A stretch of DNA of 64,000 nucleotides, taken from Schistosoma haematobium. Its lineage: Eukaryota; Platyhelminthes; Trematoda; Strigeidida; Schistosomatidae. Location of the stretch: assembly GCF_000699445.3 (NCBI RefSeq), contig NC_067195.1, positions 20,097,287 to 20,161,286 of the forward strand. The letters are read 5' to 3'. Shown piece after piece: positions 63,833-64,000 of this stretch (position 1 is the stretch's first letter; each line of letters opens with the position of its first letter). The notes beneath the pieces are model-generated. The model searched no databases. It was not told the DNA's origin and saw only the letters and a program-made list of their open reading frames with translations. The position numbers were made by a program, and so were the translations under genes.

Positions 63833-64000
63833 TCAAACACTTATTGGATTATTAATGTTCAGGAATTGTTCGTCGTAGTAGCGAACTCTTACAACCTGGT
63901 TACCGGATGGTTTCAGTACCACGCCTTTCACAACAGATACGAGCTTAGAGTTACAGTTTAGTCCCTCATCAGTATTTGTCGTCATTATGCTTCCCCATAA
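63833..64000 (-). CDS. Open frame running off the window edge, unidentified
   Basis: On the - strand the frame is open from the window edge (LWGSIMTTNTDEGL..) through SKLVSVVKGVVLKPSGNQVV and VRVRYYDEQFLNI to TGA at 63833-63835; an internal ATG is at 63983-63985. Codon use is less AT-biased than nearby non-coding DNA. It could be the end of a gene, an exon, or part of a repeat. No family recognised. Confidence 0.25.
   Translation of the reverse strand, partial: LWGSIMTTNTDEGLNCNSKLVSVVKGVVLKPSGNQVVRVRYYDEQFLNINNPISV

Overview
The window looks like a piece of a blood-fluke genome (Platyhelminthes, Trematoda, most likely genus Schistosoma). It is AT-rich (estimated by eye, not counted), and its few genes are cut into short exons by multi-kilobase introns full of repeats. 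Those repeats are of known schistosome types: RTE-clade LINEs (SR2-like and related families), a CR1-clade LINE (SR3/Perere-3-like), a Penelope-like element, and Sm-alpha-type short elements carrying hammerhead ribozymes. I cannot fix the species from sequence alone.

Three host genes can be assembled from exons. (1) The last three exons of ARPC1, the WD40 subunit of the Arp2/3 actin-nucleating complex, lie on the + strand (1-3808); the gene starts before the window. (2) A complete three-exon sterol O-acyltransferase (SOAT/ACAT, MBOAT family) lies on the + strand (18950-44253), about 590 residues, with introns of 16.7 and 6.8 kb. (3) A complete five-exon RAB2 GTPase gene lies on the - strand (61381 down to 51067), 216 residues, ending in the Cys-Cys prenylation signal and having a 32-nt first intron. 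SOAT and RAB2 converge tail to tail across about 6.8 kb.

Layout. 1-3808 ARPC1 3' end, its last intron holding a LINE 3' end and an unclassified repeat (family Y). 4245-6687 a TA microsatellite and an SR2-derived fragment that belongs to a ~2 kb inverted duplication (partner at 52098-54290). 7690-9600 a decayed Penelope-like element. 10195-13450 a three-layer nest (LINE inside SR2 inside repeat Y). 13800-18949 unclassified repeat X and tRNA-headed short elements. 18950-44253 SOAT with intronic LINEs, ribozyme-bearing short elements and a third copy of the duplicated SR2 fragment (32980-34182). 44254-51066 mostly unrecognised intergenic DNA with an SR2 fragment. 51067-61381 RAB2, with SR2/LINE debris in intron 4 and a CR1-in-X nest in intron 2. 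61790-62890 an SR2 remnant. 62890-64000 unassigned, with a short open frame running off the end.

The genes serve unrelated housekeeping roles (actin branching, sterol esterification, ER-Golgi traffic), so I infer no functional cluster. The most interesting material is in the repeats: two separate families of short interspersed elements each carrying a hammerhead-type core, a near-identical inverted duplication with a mosaic third copy, and datable nested insertions. I found no new multi-gene system.
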